Positions 33,975 through 44,374 of a stretch of DNA of 64,000 bases are shown here, piece after piece (position 1 is the first letter of the stretch; every line of letters starts with the position of its first letter). The notes beneath the pieces are model-generated. The model was not told the origin of the DNA. It saw nothing but the letters and a program-made list of their open reading frames with translations, and made no database searches. Origin of the DNA: Psychrobacter sp. JCM 18903 (GTDB lineage: Bacteria; Pseudomonadota; Gammaproteobacteria; Pseudomonadales; Moraxellaceae); the NCBI RefSeq assembly GCF_000586475.1, contig NZ_BAWJ01000007.1, positions 1 through 64,000 on the forward strand, given 5' to 3'. A program made the translations under genes and the position numbers.

Positions 33975-34664
33975 ATATGTCTCTTTACCTTAAAATAAAT
34001 ACCACTACAAACGCGGCGTTTTTTGCCCTGTTATTTAGTATAAATCATCTATAACAGCATGAAATAAGGACAATTTTATATTAATTATTTTGATATACGC
34101 TTATTATAACTGAAATCATTCATCATAAGTCATTGTTTTATATGTACTATCATAAAATTAAATACCCAAGATAATAATCATAAACTAGATAAATCAAGGC
34201 AACCTAGCTATAGTGGCTAGCAAGCGCTTAATCAGTCCTTGTTTAATGTTAGGCAGTCGCCGTGCGTTTTGATGGATTGACTACCACAGGTATTTTATCG
34301 CATTTTCATGCGGAAATACGGACATAACCTTTATTACGCAAACTTAATTTTTTGCTCTCATTTGTTTTTAAGCTTGAATTAGTAGTTGGCACTTTTTAGG
34401 GCAATAAGCACTTTAACAGTCAAAAAAGGCTTATAAAAAAGCGCATTCAACCTAAAACGAAAGACCCAATAATAAAAGCTGACCAATTCGACAGGTTTTA
34501 TTTGCTTTTATCATAATTTTCTTATAGTTTAGTAGAGATTGCTAACGCACAAGGTTTATATTTTAGATTTTTACTTCTGCCAGCATCTTTCTACATATAT
34601 CAAAATTACCTCAATACTTGTAATTTTCTAAGTTACTAATTTTCACCACCCCAAGGAGACATAG
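33975..34664. other. Intergenic region upstream of aceA
   Basis: 690 AT-rich bases between the divergent LysR and aceA genes, unusually long. Expected to contain the aceA promoter and perhaps a regulatory site, but no clear operator, repeat or coding region was seen. Confidence 0.4.
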
Positions 34665-36250
34665 ATGTCAACTGCATATAAATCAGCGATCGACTTAGTA
34701 CGTGAATTAAAGCAAAAGCACGGTAACTGGCAGAATATCAGCGAAACCGATGCGGCACGTATGATGTCACAAAACCGTTTTAAAACGGGCTTAGATATCG
34801 CCAAATATACTGCAAAAATCATGCGTCAAGACATGGAAGACTATGACAATGATACGTCTCAGTACACGCAGTCTTTAGGTGCATGGCATGGTTTTGTGGC
34901 ACAACAAACTATGTACGCTAAGAAAAAATATTTTGGTACTACGTCTAAAACTTACATCTACCTATCAGGTTGGATGGTTGCAGCCCTTCGCTCTGAGTTT
35001 GGTCCTCTTCCTGACCAATCTATGCATGAAAAAACCTCTGTACCTAGCTAATCGAAGAAATCTACACCTTCTTACGTCAAGCTGATGCTAAAGTATTGAA
35101 CGACTACTTCCGTGAGCTAAACGCTGCAGAAGAAGCGGGTCAAGATACCTCAGCCATCCTAGAAAAAATCGAAAACTTTGATTCACATGTTGTGCCAATC
35201 ATTGCTGACATCGATGCAGGTTTCGGTAACGAAGAAGCCACTTACTTGCTAACTAAGCAAATGATTGAAGCTGGTGCTTGTGCTATTCAGGTTGAAAACC
35301 AAGTATCTGACGCGAAGCAATGTGGTCACCAAGCGGGTAAAGTCACTGTACCGCATGAAGACTATATCGCAAAAATCAACGCTATTCGTTATGCATTCTT
35401 AGAGCTTGGTGTTGAAGACGGCGTTATCGTTGCTCGTACTGACTCTGAAGGCGCGTCACTAACGCAAAAAATTCCAGTATCAAATGAGCCAGGCGACCTT
35501 GCTTCTCAGTACATCGATTTTATCGAGATGGAAGAAGTCACGCTAGAAAACGCCAAAGAGAATGACAGCTTGCTCAAGCATAACGGCAAATTAGTACGTC
35601 CAGTTCGTCTTCAAAATGGTCTATATCAGTTCCGTGAAGAAACGAACATCGACCGTGTCGTACTTGACTGTGTAACGGCTCTAGAAAATGGCGCTGATCT
35701 ACTATGGATCGAGACACCGACTCCAGACGTCGCACACATCAAAATGATGGTTGATCGTATTAAAGAGCAACAGCCAAAAGCCAAGCTTGTATACAACAAC
35801 AGCCCATCATTCAACTGGACACTGAACTTCCGTAAGCAAATCATCGCTCAGTGGGAAGAAGAAGGCAAAGACCTATCTGCCTACAATAAAGATGACTTGA
35901 TGAGTGCTGATTACGATGGTACTGAACTTGATACCGCAGCTGACGAAGCGGCTAGAAACTTCCAACGTGATGCATCACGTGAAGCAGGTGTATTCCATCA
36001 CTTAATCACGCTACCTACTTATCACACCACTGCGCTTAGCGTGCATGAGCTTGCTAAAGGCTACTTCGGTGAAGATGGTATGCTTGCTTATGCTGCTGGC
36101 GTACAACGTAAAGAAATCCGTGAAGGCATCGCTTGTGTTAAGCATCAAGCAATGGCTGGTTCTGACCTTGGCGATGATCACAAAGAGATCTTCTCAGGTG
36201 AAAACGCCCTTAAAGCTGGCGGCGGCAAGAACACAATGAACCAGTTCTAA
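34665..36250 (+). CDS. aceA: Isocitrate lyase (one frameshift)
   Basis: Splits isocitrate to glyoxylate and succinate. 528 residues once repaired, the long form found in Acinetobacter and Pseudomonas. The active-site motif is KQCGHQAGK, preceded by ADIDAGFGNEEATY; the C-terminal NNSPSFNW segment is also conserved. The frame is lost at 35048: one C restores SVPSLIEEIYTFLRQADAK. An AAGGAG site precedes the ATG by 7 bases. With malate synthase G at 59478 it completes the glyoxylate shunt needed for growth on acetate or ethanol. Confidence 0.95.
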
Positions 36251-36296
36251 TCACCGACCACTTATAAGTATATCTCGTAAGTACCAGTTATAGAGA

Positions 36297-36327
36297 AAGC
36301 CGTCCTATCTTGTAGGGCGGCTTTTTT
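36297..36327 (+). terminator. Terminator of aceA
   Basis: AAGCCGTCCTA / TAGGGCGGCTT around a short loop, followed by TTTTT. Confidence 0.8.
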
Positions 36328-36387
36328 ATGTCTGCTTATTTGCACTCTATTATTGTAAGATTTTGAGCATTGTGAGCTTGTTAATTC

Positions 36388-37629
36388 TTAATTTGAGTGA
36401 TTATTATCCTTACTATCAGTCTCTTTCATATTATTGCTATTATCCTCTTCCTGACTGCTCTGTATACCGACTGAATCGTGACTTTTTAGATTTTCACTCA
36501 TCAGCTCACGCTTCATATTTTTTATACGGGGATCATGTTTAAAAAATCTACGATAGATTGCTTTTATCATTCTGTAAATTAGATAAAAAATACCGCCAAG
36601 TACAAGCAGCCACCACAGTTGTATCAATCCAAGCGCTACTGATCTAAGTATCTCCCAGCCATCTTTAAGTGCTTGACTCACTTGACTACTAAAACTTGGC
36701 TGCTCAGCATCTAATAGCACATCCAGATTTTGCGTGGTTTCTTTATAACTGATATCTGGCTGCATAAAGGTCAGGTTAATGGTGCTATATTGAACTTTAT
36801 CAGCGATAGCCAGTTGCTCAAGCTTGGCGAGCTCTTGCTGACGACGTGCCGCATAAGTTGCGGTAATAGCATCAACATTGCTGCCTTGGTCTTTGTCATT
36901 TTTACTACTCAGGCGTTCTTGGCTAAGCTCGCTTGCCATATCACTATTTAGCTGGCTCGCTAGCTGTTCACGATAAATATCTAATGTCACATCTTGAGCA
37001 CTAAACTGCTGCCCATTTAAAAATGCGACTTGCTGTTGTAATTGCGCTAGGAACTTACTGACATTGGCGCGAGGGATACGAACCGTCATGTCAGCTTGAC
37101 GAGTGTAGGTTGTAATCGTGATATTTTTATTGCCTTGTACAAAGGTTCGACTATCACGTGGATGATTACTAATATTGCTAAGTGCCACATAACCAGCCTG
37201 TTGCCGTGTCAAACTCTCAATAGCATCACTAGTTTTGACGACATCTTCAACTTTAAAATCAGCACTGGCAGTTATCAATAGCGCTTTGCCAGCAATTTTA
37301 ATGTCTGCTGCCTGACTACCAAGGGTCTGTTCACTAGTGCTCGATAGGTTTGCAACCTCTAAATCATCAGCGTTAGAGGCATTATCAGCTGCCACATCGG
37401 ACATGATGCCAACCATCTCCCCTTCTGTAGCGTCTGCAACTTCTTCGGTTGCCACCTCTGTCAGATCTGCGCTGCTTTCTGCATATTCAGAAGAGCTATC
37501 GCAGCCGCCTATCAATAAAACAGACCCAAGCATTATTGGTAGACATAAAACTGATGGAAACAAGGCTTTAGACAGTAATATTGCATGAGACTGCTGCGTG
37601 TCATACTTCTTTTGATTGCATCGCGTCAT
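36388..37629 (-). CDS. DUF4349 family lipoprotein
   Basis: About 413 residues. A long N-terminal leader ends in a lipobox (LLIGGC), so the protein is likely a lipoprotein. After an acidic Asp/Ala/Glu-rich linker comes the DUF4349 domain: VRIPRANVSKFLAQLQQQV, LDIYREQLASQLN and YSTINLTFMQPDISY. A membrane helix (ALGLIQLWWLLVLGGIFYLI) near the C-terminus and a polar tail follow. Function is unknown. Start is uncertain; 37629 or 37647 both fit, whereas 37710 is too far upstream. Confidence 0.75.
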   Translation of the reverse strand: MTRCNQKKYDTQQSHAILLSKALFPSVLCLPIMLGSVLLIGGCDSSSEYAESSADLTEVATEEVADATEGEMVGIMSDVAADNASNADDLEVANLSSTSEQTLGSQAADIKIAGKALLITASADFKVEDVVKTSDAIESLTRQQAGYVALSNISNHPRDSRTFVQGNKNITITTYTRQADMTVRIPRANVSKFLAQLQQQVAFLNGQQFSAQDVTLDIYREQLASQLNSDMASELSQERLSSKNDKDQGSNVDAITATYAARRQQELAKLEQLAIADKVQYSTINLTFMQPDISYKETTQNLDVLLDAEQPSFSSQVSQALKDGWEILRSVALGLIQLWWLLVLGGIFYLIYRMIKAIYRRFFKHDPRIKNMKRELMSENLKSHDSVGIQSSQEEDNSNNMKETDSKDNNHSN

Positions 37630-37880
37630 TATTTTATAATCCGGCATTTTATGAGATATGATAAATATATTGGATAAAAATATTTTAGCTTCTATTATAA
37701 AGCCAACCACCTTTATCCTACTTTTGTTTAATAATTAACGTTAATTATAATGATTACTTACTAAAAGTATATCTCTAATATTGGCTCAGATTATTTATAG
37801 AAAAAATTTTGCTTGTTATTCGCTGATAGCTTTCATACGATGGTAGTCATTCAAATTTATTAAAATAATCGGGAGCCATC

Positions 37881-39571
37881 ATGCAAGAGATAGAGCTAAA
37901 GTTTTTGGTACCAGAGTCGCGACTGAAAGGTTTGATGCGCCAAGCACGAGTCAAGTCTTCTGAGGTGACACAACTGGCTGCCCATTATTATGATACCCCA
38001 GACCAACAGCTTGCAGAGGCAGGCATTGGCTTGCGTATTCGTAAAGAAGGCGATGCTTGGGTACAGACCATCAAAGCGGGCGGCGATGGCATTGCAGCAC
38101 GCCTAGAGCATAATGCGGTACTGGATAATGAACAAGTACAAGCGATGCTCGATAATAATACGCTCATGCCTGATTTAACCATTTATAAAAACACCTCTGT
38201 CGCCCCTGCCCTAGCTGAATTTAAGCTAAAAAAACTGGCTAAAAATCTCACACGGTTATATGTGACCGATGTAGAGCGCACCACACGATTGCTAGTGGAT
38301 GATAGTGGTAGTGATGGTGATGCAAATAACCATGTCGAGATGGCGTACGATTATGGAGAAATTATTCACGGTAATGATGATACTCAGCGTGATGCTATTC
38401 AAGAGATTGAGTTTGAGCTGATATCAGGAGATATCGATTTTTTATTTGCAACCGCCAAAACTTGGTGTAAGCGCTACAAGCTTTGTTTGTCTACGGTGAC
38501 AAAAGCTGAGCGCGGTGGTTTACTCATCACAGAACAGCAGCATAGTCCAGCTGTCCACGCTGACCTTGATCAGCTAAATATCGATAAGAAAATCAGTATG
38601 CCTGCCTTTGTGCGTGCAGCGGTACATAACTGTCTATTGCAAATACTGCCCAATAGCAGCGCTATCGTCGCTGGCAGCGAAGAGGACGTCCATGCATTAC
38701 AACTATACATTGGTATTACCCGCTTACAAGCTGCCCTACAAGCATTTGCCAGCTATTCTGACGAAATCAATCCAGACTGCTGCCGATACTAAAACGAACA
38801 GCCACGTTATTGAATGAATATCGAGAGCTTGCCCATCTTGCCTCACATATAGAGCCTAATTTACAACAGCATGGTGCACCTACTGTCGACTGGGCAACAG
38901 ATATGGATGCGCTGAAGATTACTCCGAAAGAGGCTGTCAGTGCCAACGATTTTCAGCTGACCTTACTTGAGCTGATCGCCTTTACCATGAGCGACCCAAG
39001 CCTTGAACCACAGGCTGATCAACTCGCCATCGATAAACTGGCAAAAACCTTATCCAAACAGCAGGCAAAGCTTGGCAAGGCAGTACAAGAGCTACAGAGT
39101 AAAAAAGACCTTGGCTCAAATAACATTAATATAGAAAGCAATGATTTAAAAGATGATGATTTACAAAGTGTTGACTTAGACGATAGTGACTTAGAAAACG
39201 TAGATTCAAAAAGTGACGATATAGAAAATATTGATCTAGACGGTAATAATGCAGAGCACGAGCTGCATGAGCAGTTAACCACCTTACTTTATATCAGTGA
39301 GTTTGCTACGCCATTATTAGATAAGAAAAAGTCAAAAAAGAAAAAAGCCAAGAAGGAAAGCAAACGCTGGCTAAAATACTTAGCAAAAGCGCAAAAGACT
39401 TTGAATAAATATCATAATCATAAAATGTACCAACAGCGCTATCAATTAAAATCGAAGACAGATAGCAGTGCGTTATATGGCGCTGGGTGGTTTGCAGCCA
39501 TGCTAGTGAGAGACCTTAAGCGCACAGAAAAACGCTTGGCGAAAGTGACACACAGCTCTGTATTGCGGTAA
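37881..39571 (+). CDS. CYTH-CHAD domain protein, inorganic triphosphatase-like (one frameshift)
   Basis: About 563 residues once repaired. The N-terminal CYTH domain starts MQEIELKFLV (the ExExK motif) and has AAHYYDTPDQQLAEAGIGLR. The C-terminal half is a CHAD domain, rich in helices and basic residues, as in YgiF-type triphosphatases. The frame is lost at 38779: one G restores NPDWLPILKRTATLLNEYRE. An acidic insert of near-repetitive DL/DS/DI units (about residues 412-455) precedes a KKKSKKKKAKKESK basic run. The acidic block is not part of a typical CHAD domain. Confidence 0.85.
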
Positions 39572-39640
39572 AAATACTTATAACAGCATCAATAAAACTT
39601 AGAATAAACAATGCTTTAAACAAAATAAGCTCAGAGTAAA

Positions 39641-39673
39641 AAAAGACAGCGCATTTTATATGGGCTGTCTTTT
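39641..39673. terminator. Terminator after the CYTH-CHAD gene
   Basis: AAAAGACAGC / GCTGTCTTTT with a 13-base loop and flanking A and T tracts, between convergent genes. Confidence 0.75.
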
Positions 39674-39818
39674 TTTGAATTGCGTTTTTTAAAGGGCTTT
39701 TTCCGATTGGATAAGTGAACTAAACTATATTAAAAAATTAACGCTTTAACTCAGCCAATTAAATATCGAAGATTGATATTGGTTTTCTACGTCTAGCTCT
39801 TTTGTCAGTTCAGCGCTT

Positions 39819-40433
39819 TTATAAACCTAGCACTTTCATACGCTCACTAACTGGCTGATACGTTTTCTCGCCAGCAGGCTCAACAATGTTGCCAAATGGC
39901 ATTTGTGCCACTAATTCCCAACTATCTGGGATAGCAAAAGCCTTAGCGGCATCTTCATCCACAAGCGGATTGTAGTGCTGTAGGTTGGCACCAACATTTA
40001 AAGTACGTAGCTCAGTCCACATCGCATACTGATGCATGGCTGAGGTTTGCTGAGCCCAAACTGGAAATCTATCTGCATATAACGCAAACTGCTCTTGCAG
40101 TGACTGAGTCACGTTTTTATCTTCATAAAACAGCACCGTACCCGCCGCCGCACGGAAGCCATCTAGTTTTTGCTTAGTCCCAGAAAAGTCGCCATCGCCG
40201 ACGGCTGCACGCAGTTTTTCTTCAGCGATATCCCACAATTTCTGGTGCTCGGCACCAAACAGTACGACCAATCGCGAAGATTGTGAATTAAAAGCAGAAG
40301 GCGTATGTAATAAAACACGCTCTGCCATATTGACAATTGCTTGTGGCTCTACTGGCAGCTCATTGCCCAAAGCATATATTGACCGGCGTTCATCAAAGGC
40401 TTGTTGTAAAGTGACTAGGCTTTCTTTAGACAT
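39819..40433 (-). CDS. Nitroreductase family protein, Hbn1/Frm2-like
   Basis: 204 residues, intact. ERRSIYALGNELPV and HTPSAFNSQSSRLVVLF mark the FMN-dependent nitroreductase subfamily related to fungal Hbn1 and Frm2. Other visible parts are DGFRAAAGTVLFYED and WTELRTLNVGANLQHYNP. Presumed cytoplasmic NAD(P)H-dependent reduction of nitro compounds or a related redox role. ATG 40433 has AAGGA 8 bases upstream and is preferred to 40457. Confidence 0.85.
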   Translation of the reverse strand: MSKESLVTLQQAFDERRSIYALGNELPVEPQAIVNMAERVLLHTPSAFNSQSSRLVVLFGAEHQKLWDIAEEKLRAAVGDGDFSGTKQKLDGFRAAAGTVLFYEDKNVTQSLQEQFALYADRFPVWAQQTSAMHQYAMWTELRTLNVGANLQHYNPLVDEDAAKAFAIPDSWELVAQMPFGNIVEPAGEKTYQPVSERMKVLGL

Positions 40434-40597
40434 CGATATTATCCTTATAGTTATCATAAAATATAGGTCAAACGAGCCATGTTTAGCATGACAAGTCGAT
40501 CATTCATAAGCAAGCTATTATAGCAATATGCTAAATAATATCTAGACTCTATAAAGTTTTATTTATCAATTACTCTATGAAGTTATTCTGTTTTACT

Positions 40598-40649
40598 TAG
40601 GACGTGTCCTGAGCCTGAACGAAAGCACCTAAATGGGCTAAGAATGGTT
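40598..40649. mobile_element. Decayed end of a MITE-like element
   Basis: Begins TAGGACGTGTCCT and later has TAAATGGGCTAAGAATGG. The reverse complement of the right half of the element at 25696-25869 reads TAGGGCGTGTCCT and TAAATGGGCTAAAAATGG in the same order and spacing. Only one arm is recognisable. Its inner edge coincides with the TAA stop codon (40648-40650) of the YkuD gene. Confidence 0.6.
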
Positions 40650-41223
40650 AATTAGCAACAATCGTCACCGATATGCCCTCTGCAATTTGGTCGAACAATT
40701 CAATAATATCCTCATTACGCATACGTATACAGCCATGCGAGAGTGGCACACCCATCGGTTCACTGTCTGGCGTACCATGAGTATAAATATAACGCTGATA
40801 AGTATCACAGCCACCTTGACTATTACTGCCTTTATTAAAGCCCTCTTCCACACCACTTAGCCAAAGAATACGGCTTAATATCCAATCGCGTTCAGGATGT
40901 CGTTCACCAAGCTCAGCACTATATATCTCGCCTGTAGGGAGGCGTCCAATGAATACGGCATTTATGGGTTCATTTGCGCCAATTTTTTTGGCGATAAAGT
41001 GTTTGCCAAGAGGTGTGCAGCCGCTATCTTGCTGACTGCCAATGCCATTTTTAGCAGTAGACACCGTATATTGAGCCAATTCTCTATTATGCTGGTAGAG
41101 CGTTAATGTTTGCTTAGCAATATTAACCACCAACTGCACATCAGAACTTTCGTTATTTTTCTCGTTATTTTTCTCGTTATTTTTCTCGTTATTTTTCTCG
41201 TTATAGCTTTCGTTATTTTTCAT
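40648..41223 (-). CDS. L,D-transpeptidase (YkuD) family protein with N-terminal tandem repeat
   Basis: 191 residues. The YkuD catalytic motif is HGTPDSEPMGVPLSHGCIRM with the nucleophile Cys. The N-terminus is a run of NEKN units encoded by a 12-bp tandem repeat. No signal peptide is visible, unusual for an enzyme acting on peptidoglycan, so either the true start is elsewhere or it stays in the cytoplasm. The stop falls at the edge of a transposon-like remnant, so the last residues may be altered. Confidence 0.83.
   Translation of the reverse strand: MKNNESYNEKNNEKNNEKNNEKNNESSDVQLVVNIAKQTLTLYQHNRELAQYTVSTAKNGIGSQQDSGCTPLGKHFIAKKIGANEPINAVFIGRLPTGEIYSAELGERHPERDWILSRILWLSGVEEGFNKGSNSQGGCDTYQRYIYTHGTPDSEPMGVPLSHGCIRMRNEDIIELFDQIAEGISVTIVAN
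41151..41220. repeat. 12-bp tandem repeat inside the YkuD gene
   Basis: Four or more near-perfect copies of a 12-base unit (GTTATTTTTCTC on the plus strand), followed by diverged copies. It encodes Asn-Glu-Lys-Asn blocks. Being a multiple of three, length changes would keep the frame. Confidence 0.8.
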
Positions 41224-41369
41224 AGAATGTTTCCAACGGTCATTTACCCAATAGATATCATTATTGACCGCGTGATAAGTAAGTGGATTGATTTTTTCTA
41301 TTATTAAGGGATTGTATCAAGGCTTTTGGCACCGTAATATAGGGGCACACTTTTTGATGCTAGCAGATT

Positions 41370-42667
41370 ATGACGACTATTTCACCGACACGTGTGTCGA
41401 TGTATGATTTTCTCTATCAAGATACCAAGCCAATGGTATCTTTATTGGCAGATGCCGCCAAGCTTTCATTACCACAAGCTCGATTGGCAATGGATGCCAG
41501 TTTGCAGGCCATTATCAGTGCCTTGCTTGCTTACCAGCAGCATAACGACGGACAAGCTGTAAGCAAAAAGCTATTTAGTCGCGGCGCTGTTAAAGAGCTA
41601 CGCCAATATAATTCGATGAATTTTTCGACTATCAATGCGACGTTATATCATCGCCATGAAGCGGCAGATGCGATATTTTATGATAATGCTCGCGTGATTA
41701 AAGCGAGTGACTACATTGCTCAGCAGATTGACGCAACAACGCAGCAAGTACAGATACTCCTCACATCTCTATGCGTGATTGTCTTACGTGAGCTGGCTAT
41801 TTTAGCGACTATAGCCAACTTGATAGCAATGAGATGGATAAGTGGTTCGCTTTACAGCCACAGTTTTTATCAGCTGCTCGCTTTGCCATCAATGAGCCAG
41901 CGTCTGTCTCTGTTAAATTGAATGTGGTAAATGAAGATAACAGTCTAGTCGCAGCATCAGAGGTCAATTCAGACTCGGCAGTAAAAACAAAAGCAGCAGC
42001 CGAATCCGACAACAATCCTCATACAGAACGTGCCTTATTAAGTGCAGAGCAGCTCGCTGACACCCCACCAGCGTTCAATCCTTACTGGCATGAGTTGACG
42101 ACATTCAAGCCTGAACGTCATGAGCCTGTGCAAGACATGCAACTGGCAACTGGCAATTATTTAAAAGCCATTGGACGCTCCCCTGATAACTTGCAGCAAG
42201 GTCGTCATAACGACATGCTAGTCTTTACAGAAATGCAAGCCATTGCCCTGCCACACCAACGCTGGCTATTACAGCTCGCCAAAATCTCAGATATCTATCT
42301 CAGTCGTAATCGCCTACGTATTACCTCTGAACCTGCCAGCGCACCCAAACCACCTTTGGTAAGCTTGGGTTTAATTGGTGGTAATAACGACAATACACCG
42401 ACCACCACCAGCGAAAAGCCCATTGAATACGAGGCATCAATACCCCTCTGGAAAAATCCGGTTATCCTGATTATTATTGCTGTGATCGGGGTGCTTGGCG
42501 GGCTTGCAACGCTCAAGTATCAAAGCCAAAAATCTGACGGTGTGTTACTGGCGACAGAAGAAGTCATAGAACAAGATATTATCGAAGAACGTCAACAGCA
42601 GGATGTGGCTATCGTCATGGTTGACGATGAGGAGCCTGATGACAAAGAAACAAAAGCGGCTCAATGA
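41370..42667 (+). CDS. Unknown protein with C-terminal membrane helix (one frameshift)
   Basis: About 432 residues once repaired; not recognised. Restoring one G near 41807 gives ILADYSQLDSNEMDKWFALQP, joining both parts. The N-terminal third is helical (SLLADAAKLSLPQARLAMDA). The middle is polar and Asn/Ser/Ala-rich. Near the C-terminus there is one clear membrane helix (NPVILIIIAVIGVLGGLAT) followed by an acidic Glu/Asp/Gln tail (EQDIIEERQQQD). A C-terminally anchored cytoplasmic protein is the likely form. Function unknown. Confidence 0.65.
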
Positions 42668-42742
42668 TAAATAAAAGCTCTGAATACAGAACCTCTTAAT
42701 TAGCAAAAAATCATCGAACAAACCTTCAAAAAATCCACAAAA

Positions 42743-42770
42743 AAAAGGCGCTATTCATATAGCGCCTTTT
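42743..42770. terminator. Bidirectional terminator of the unknown protein gene and argG
   Basis: GGCGCTAT / ATAGCGCC with loop TCAT, with A6 on one side and T6 on the other, between convergent genes. Confidence 0.82.
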
Positions 42771-42812
42771 TTATTCATGTATCTTATTCATGCTTTATCT
42801 AGCAAAGCATAC

Positions 42813-44047
42813 TTACTTTGATAAATCACGACCACGGCTGGCTTCAATCGCCAGACGTAAACCGTTCAGACGGATAAAACCTTCTGCGTCTTTCTGATCA
42901 TAAGCACCAGCATCATCTTCAAAAGTCGCGATTTTTCGTCAAATAACGAATCATCTGACTTACGACCAACAACGCTGACGCTGCCTTTGTACAGTTTTAG
43001 ACGTACAGTACCATTGACATATTCTTGTGATTTGTCAATCAACGCTTGTAGCATCATACGCTCAGGCTGAACCAATAACCGTTATAAATGATTTTTGCGT
43101 AGCGTGGCATTAGCTCATCTTTTAGATGTGCCGCTTCACGGTCAAGCGTTAACGACTCAATGCCGCGATGCGCTTTTAGCATAATCGTACCCGCTGGCGT
43201 CTCGTAGCAGCCACGTGATTTCATGCCAACATAACGGTTTTCTACGATATCTAGGCGTCCGATACCATGCTGACCGCCAATCTCATTTAACTTAATCATG
43301 ACTTCATACGGCTTAAGTGCTTCACCATCGATGGCAACGATGTCGCCTTTTTTGTATTCTAGTTCTAGATATTGTGCTTGGTCAGGCGCTTCTTCCGGGC
43401 TGACTGACCAGCGCCACATATCGTCTTCTGCTTCGGCGTAAGGGTCTTCTAAAATACCGCTTCATAAGAGATGTGTAGTAAGTTGGCGTCCATTGAGTAC
43501 GGAGATTTTTTCTTATTACCTGCATAATCAATCGCAATGTTATGCTCTTTGGCATATTCCATCAAGCTCTCACGGCTAGACAAGTCCCACTCACGCCATG
43601 GTGCAATGGTAACCACGTCAGGCGATAAAGCAACGGCGCCAAGCTCAAAACGGACTTGGTCATTCCCTTTACCAGTCGCGCCATGACTGATCGCATCGGC
43701 GTTGTGTTCTTTAGCAATCTCAACTAAGCGCTTGGCAATTAACGGACGCGCGATAGAAGTCCCTAGCAGATACTCGCCTTCATAGATAGCGTTAGCGCGG
43801 AACATCGGGAATACATAATCACGGGCGAACTCTTCACGTAAGTCTTCAATATGGATATGTTTGATGCCCATGGCTTCGGCTTTGGCGCGTGCTGGCTCAA
43901 CTTCTTCGCCTTGACCGATATCAGCCGTAAAGGTAATCACTTCTGCATCATAGGTTTCTTGCAGCCATTTAGCGATGATGGAGGTATCAAGACCACCTGA
44001 ATAGGCCAAGACGATTTTATTAATATTTTTTGGATCAAGTTGAGCAT
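42813..44047 (-). CDS. argG: Argininosuccinate synthase (four frameshifts)
   Basis: Arginine biosynthesis, 412 residues once repaired. The N-terminal PP-loop is [13 protein letters not shown]; further family blocks are [15 protein letters not shown] and [15 protein letters not shown]. Four small losses break the gene: after the ATG (one G restores MAQLDPKNI), near 43460 (one G restores SYEGGILEDP), at 43065 (one C restores [12 protein letters not shown]), and in the T-run at 42932-42936 (one A restores [17 protein letters not shown]). ATG 44047 is preceded by AGGAG. It is divergent from pyrC, as in Pseudomonas and Acinetobacter. Confidence 0.94.
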
Positions 44048-44374
44048 GAAGAACTCCTATTGTGAGCATTTAGTGTTAGGAAAAGCGCTAATATTCAATC
44101 AAAAGATAAATTACTTGCTCAGTGTACATCATATTTACTATAGGCAAAAGTGCAACTGCCCCATGGCATAAGCTTTTGATTTAAATTTTGGGTCAATAAA
44201 TTTCAATTATTCACATGTAGGTGACAGCTGATTGCCGCAAATTAAAAAACAACCCATGTATTATGTACAGATATTTAGCCGCATATTTAGTCAAGTAGGC
44301 AAATCTGTTATGATAGCGGTACAGTATCCCTTCCTTTTATTTCCGTATATGACGATATAGAGCGCGACGACATT
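44048..44374. other. argG-pyrC divergent intergenic region
   Basis: 327 bases between divergent genes. A plausible pyrC promoter lies at 44287-44314. No arginine-repressor ARG box was identified. Confidence 0.4.
44287..44314 (+). promoter_or_regulatory. Possible pyrC promoter
   Basis: TTAGTC (44287), a 16-base spacer and TATGAT (44309-44314), about 60 bases before the ATG. Consensus match only. Confidence 0.4.

Noticed and set aside
33975..34664. Hidden gene upstream of aceA
   Set aside because: No open frame with a ribosome binding site and no conserved motif found on either strand.
41151..41220. CRISPR-like array
   Set aside because: The unit is 12 bp with no spacers, it encodes a repeat in frame in the YkuD gene, and no cas gene is present.
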